Both the position numbers and the translations under genes were made by a program. From Flavobacterium sp. BFFFF2 (GTDB lineage: Bacteria; Bacteroidota; Bacteroidia; Flavobacteriales; Flavobacteriaceae): a stretch of DNA of 64,000 bases. The notes under the pieces are model-generated. The model ran no database searches, had not been told where the DNA came from, and saw only the letters and a program-made list of their open reading frames with translations. Numbering within the stretch: the first letter of the stretch is position 1; every line of letters starts with the position of its first letter. The DNA lies in NCBI GenBank assembly GCA_002256385.1, contig NKJD01000012.1:1-64000 (forward strand), read 5' to 3'. Positions 62,156 through 64,000 of this stretch are shown here, piece after piece.

Positions 62156-63709
62156 ATGAAACGATATAATAAGATTATTTTATTAGCAATAAGTATTTTG
62201 CTTTTTGGTTCGTGCACCAATCTGGATGTAACACCAAGATACGAATTAACATTAGAAAACCTATTGGCACAAGATCCAAATGCAGTAAATGGTCTGGTGT
62301 CAAAAATGTACGGAACCTTTGCCCTTACAGGCCCAAGTGGCCCTGGTAGTTCTGACATCAGCGGTCCTGATGCAGGTGAAACGGGCTTTTTACGAGGAAT
62401 CATTAATTTGGAAGACTTTACTGCTGATGCGGTTAAGAACCGCTGGGGTGATGATGGTTTGGATCAGTTAACCACAACGAATAGTTGGACACCATCAAAT
62501 AAGTTCTTCAGATATTTATTTGATCGTGTTTATTTCACCGTGCCTCAATGTACTCAAATTCTTAAGACATTAAATTCGGCTGGTAATATTCCAAATAAAG
62601 ATAAATATGTAGCAGAATTGCGGTTTTTGCGTTCATTGGCTTATTTTTACATGATTGACTGCTTCGGAAAAGGGGTTTTGGTTACGACCGAAAATTATGG
62701 TTCATTAGATCCACTGCCAGAAGCAAACCGCATTCAATTGTTTAATTATGTAGAATCAGAACTGTTGAGTGTGGAACAATCCATTTCATTAACTAGCGAC
62801 TATGGTCGGGTTAACAAGTCTGTTGTTCGCATGTTGTTGGCTAAACTATATTTAAATGCGGAAGTTTACATTGGGCAGAATAGGTATGCCGATTGCATAA
62901 CTTTTGTAAACAAAGTGATTACTGAAGGTAATTACAGTTTGGCTCCTAACTATCTGCTTAACTTTTCGGCAGACAATAATTTGTCTCCTGAAATTATTTA
63001 TCCTTTATTGGCCGATTCACTGAATAGCCAGAGCTATGGGAATACCACTTATATTGTAAATGGCAGCATGAGTTCAGACACGATGAACATCAGTTTATTT
63101 GGTGCTACCGATGGCTGGACAGGTCACCGTAGTACAAAAGCTTGGTATGGTTTGTATGGCGATAGTGCAGCTACAATTGCTGCAAATCCAGATGTAAGAG
63201 CAAGCTTGTTTTGGACTACCCAACACAATTACGACATGAACGACTATAAAAAATGGAAAGATGGGTATCCAAGTACTAAGTTTAGAAATACAAGTGCGCT
63301 ATCAGTTTCTGGAGCTACTAGGTTTTCAAGCACAGACTTTCCAATGTTCCGTTTAGCAGACGCTTACTTAATGTATGCGGAATGCGTCGTTAGAGGTGCT
63401 GGTGGTTCAATAGGACAAGCTTTGCAATATGTGAATGCGATCAGAACACGTTCAAACGCTTCAACAATCGTTCAGTCTGATTTAAGCTTGGATTTCATTT
63501 TAGACGAACGTGCCAGAGAATTAAATCTTGAAGGGCACCGCAGAACTGATTTAATCAGATTTAACAAATTTACTGGAAATGCATATATATGGCCTTGGAA
63601 AGGTGGGGCTGTAAATGGTACGTCAATTCCTGATACTTACAAATTGTTTCCAATTCCTTTAACAGCATTGGGAGCCAATCCAAACATTACTCAAAACCCT
63701 GGTTATTAA
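62156..63709 (+). CDS. susD: SusD/RagB-family glycan-binding lipoprotein
   Basis: A 517-residue surface lipoprotein. Lipobox MKRYNKIILLAISILLFGSC (Cys20) is followed by the SusD N-terminal region (LENLLAQDPNAVNGLVSKMYGTFA), TPR-like helices (YVAELRFLRSLAYFYMIDCFGKGVL) and the C-terminal RagB signature FPMFRLADAYLMYAECVVRGAG with ILDERARELNLEGHRRTDLIRF. It forms the lid over SusC and binds substrate. It starts 11 bases after susC. Confidence 0.96.
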   Translation: MKRYNKIILLAISILLFGSCTNLDVTPRYELTLENLLAQDPNAVNGLVSKMYGTFALTGPSGPGSSDISGPDAGETGFLRGIINLEDFTADAVKNRWGDDGLDQLTTTNSWTPSNKFFRYLFDRVYFTVPQCTQILKTLNSAGNIPNKDKYVAELRFLRSLAYFYMIDCFGKGVLVTTENYGSLDPLPEANRIQLFNYVESELLSVEQSISLTSDYGRVNKSVVRMLLAKLYLNAEVYIGQNRYADCITFVNKVITEGNYSLAPNYLLNFSADNNLSPEIIYPLLADSLNSQSYGNTTYIVNGSMSSDTMNISLFGATDGWTGHRSTKAWYGLYGDSAATIAANPDVRASLFWTTQHNYDMNDYKKWKDGYPSTKFRNTSALSVSGATRFSSTDFPMFRLADAYLMYAECVVRGAGGSIGQALQYVNAIRTRSNASTIVQSDLSLDFILDERARELNLEGHRRTDLIRFNKFTGNAYIWPWKGGAVNGTSIPDTYKLFPIPLTALGANPNITQNPGY

Positions 63710-63718
63710 TAAGTGTTT

Positions 63719-64000
63719 ATGAAAAAATTTTCAATTTTATCCATCATTTTGGTTAGCGTATTAACTATTTGGTCTTGTACAAAAGATGCGCTCGATCCGG
63801 TTGCAGATGTTAATAATTCAATTGATGTTACTTCTCCTGCAAATAATTTCAGTTTAACGCTCAATCCAAATCAATATAACAAGGCGGCACTTACCCTTCA
63901 GTGGACTCCAGCTGATTTTGGTTACGCTGCTAGTGTTGAATACATTGTGCAATTTGCTCTAGATGGAACAGATTTCAGCGCTGTTTCTAATGCGACAGCT
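63719..64000 (+). CDS. susE: SusE-like outer-membrane lipoprotein, 5' part
   Basis: The frame begins at the ATG at 63719, nine bases after susD, and runs off the window after 94 codons. It opens with a lipoprotein signal MKKFSILSIILVSVLTIWSC (Cys20). The following residues (SIDVTSPANNFSLTLNPNQ..LTLQWTPADFGYAASVEYIVQFAL) match the N-terminal Ig-like domain of SusE-type starch-binding proteins. It would add a further surface binding site to the SusCD complex. Remaining domains are outside the window. Confidence 0.85.
   Translation, partial: MKKFSILSIILVSVLTIWSCTKDALDPVADVNNSIDVTSPANNFSLTLNPNQYNKAALTLQWTPADFGYAASVEYIVQFALDGTDFSAVSNATA

Noticed and set aside
1..64000. Anti-phage defence island or prophage
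   Set aside because: No nuclease-helicase clusters, integrases, toxin-antitoxin pairs or phage structural genes were recognised; the only mobile sequence is the group II intron end.

Overview
The window reads as AT-rich chromosomal DNA of a gliding member of the Bacteroidota, most likely Flavobacteriales. The evidence is gldB/gldC, a PorP/SprF-type protein, two proteins ending in type IX secretion (T9SS) C-terminal domains, an alternative complex III plus aa3 oxidase operon, SusC/SusD/SusE genes, and many candidate promoters with the Bacteroidota -7 element TAnnTTTG. No tRNA, rRNA, CRISPR array or complete insertion sequence was seen.

Layout. 1-381: the 3' end of a group II intron (tail of the maturase ORF, then domains V and VI). 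572-2231: a secreted hypothetical protein broken by a one-base frameshift. 2395-7292: trxA and dnaE, the latter with a built-in DEDDh exonuclease. 7398-12250: a divergent metal-uptake locus with a TonB-dependent receptor facing an Nramp-USP fusion and a DtxR/MntR-type regulator. 12307-24252: a three-gene cell-surface operon of a 3038-residue modular T9SS adhesin, a PorP/SprF-like protein and a TPR/PD40/OmpA protein. 24418-33003: hflX, a DUF5686 protein, pdhB, a secreted M36-type metallopeptidase, an agmatinase-family enzyme and a SPOR protein. 33227-44541: actABCDEF-coxBA, the quinol-to-oxygen branch of respiration. 44711-48210: trpS, tatD-type nuclease, acyltransferase and bacilliredoxin. 48274-51322: leftward gldB-gldC-bioF-hypothetical. 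51592-53049: nadE and an atypical response regulator. 53122-64000 (runs off the edge): a maltose/maltodextrin utilisation locus.

How the genes work together. In the metal locus the receptor would bring a metal across the outer membrane, Nramp would take it across the inner membrane, and the DtxR-type protein would control both through half-sites between the divergent promoters. In the respiratory operon ActA-F take electrons from menaquinol and pass them to CoxB/CoxA. In the maltose locus SusC/D/E would bind and import oligosaccharide, the MFS carrier would take the disaccharide into the cytoplasm, a GH65 phosphorylase would split it to glucose and beta-glucose-1-phosphate, PgmB would convert the latter to glucose-6-phosphate, and a LacI-family protein would regulate the set.

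The least expected signals are regulatory: (i) two perfect, mutually exclusive stem-loops in the leader of the sugar transporter, the second ending on its start codon; (ii) an identical 18-bp element in the leaders of the transporter operon and of susC; (iii) three 5-bp half-sites at 11-bp spacing in the metal locus, on top of the receptor's -7 element. All promoter and operator calls are pattern-based and untested.
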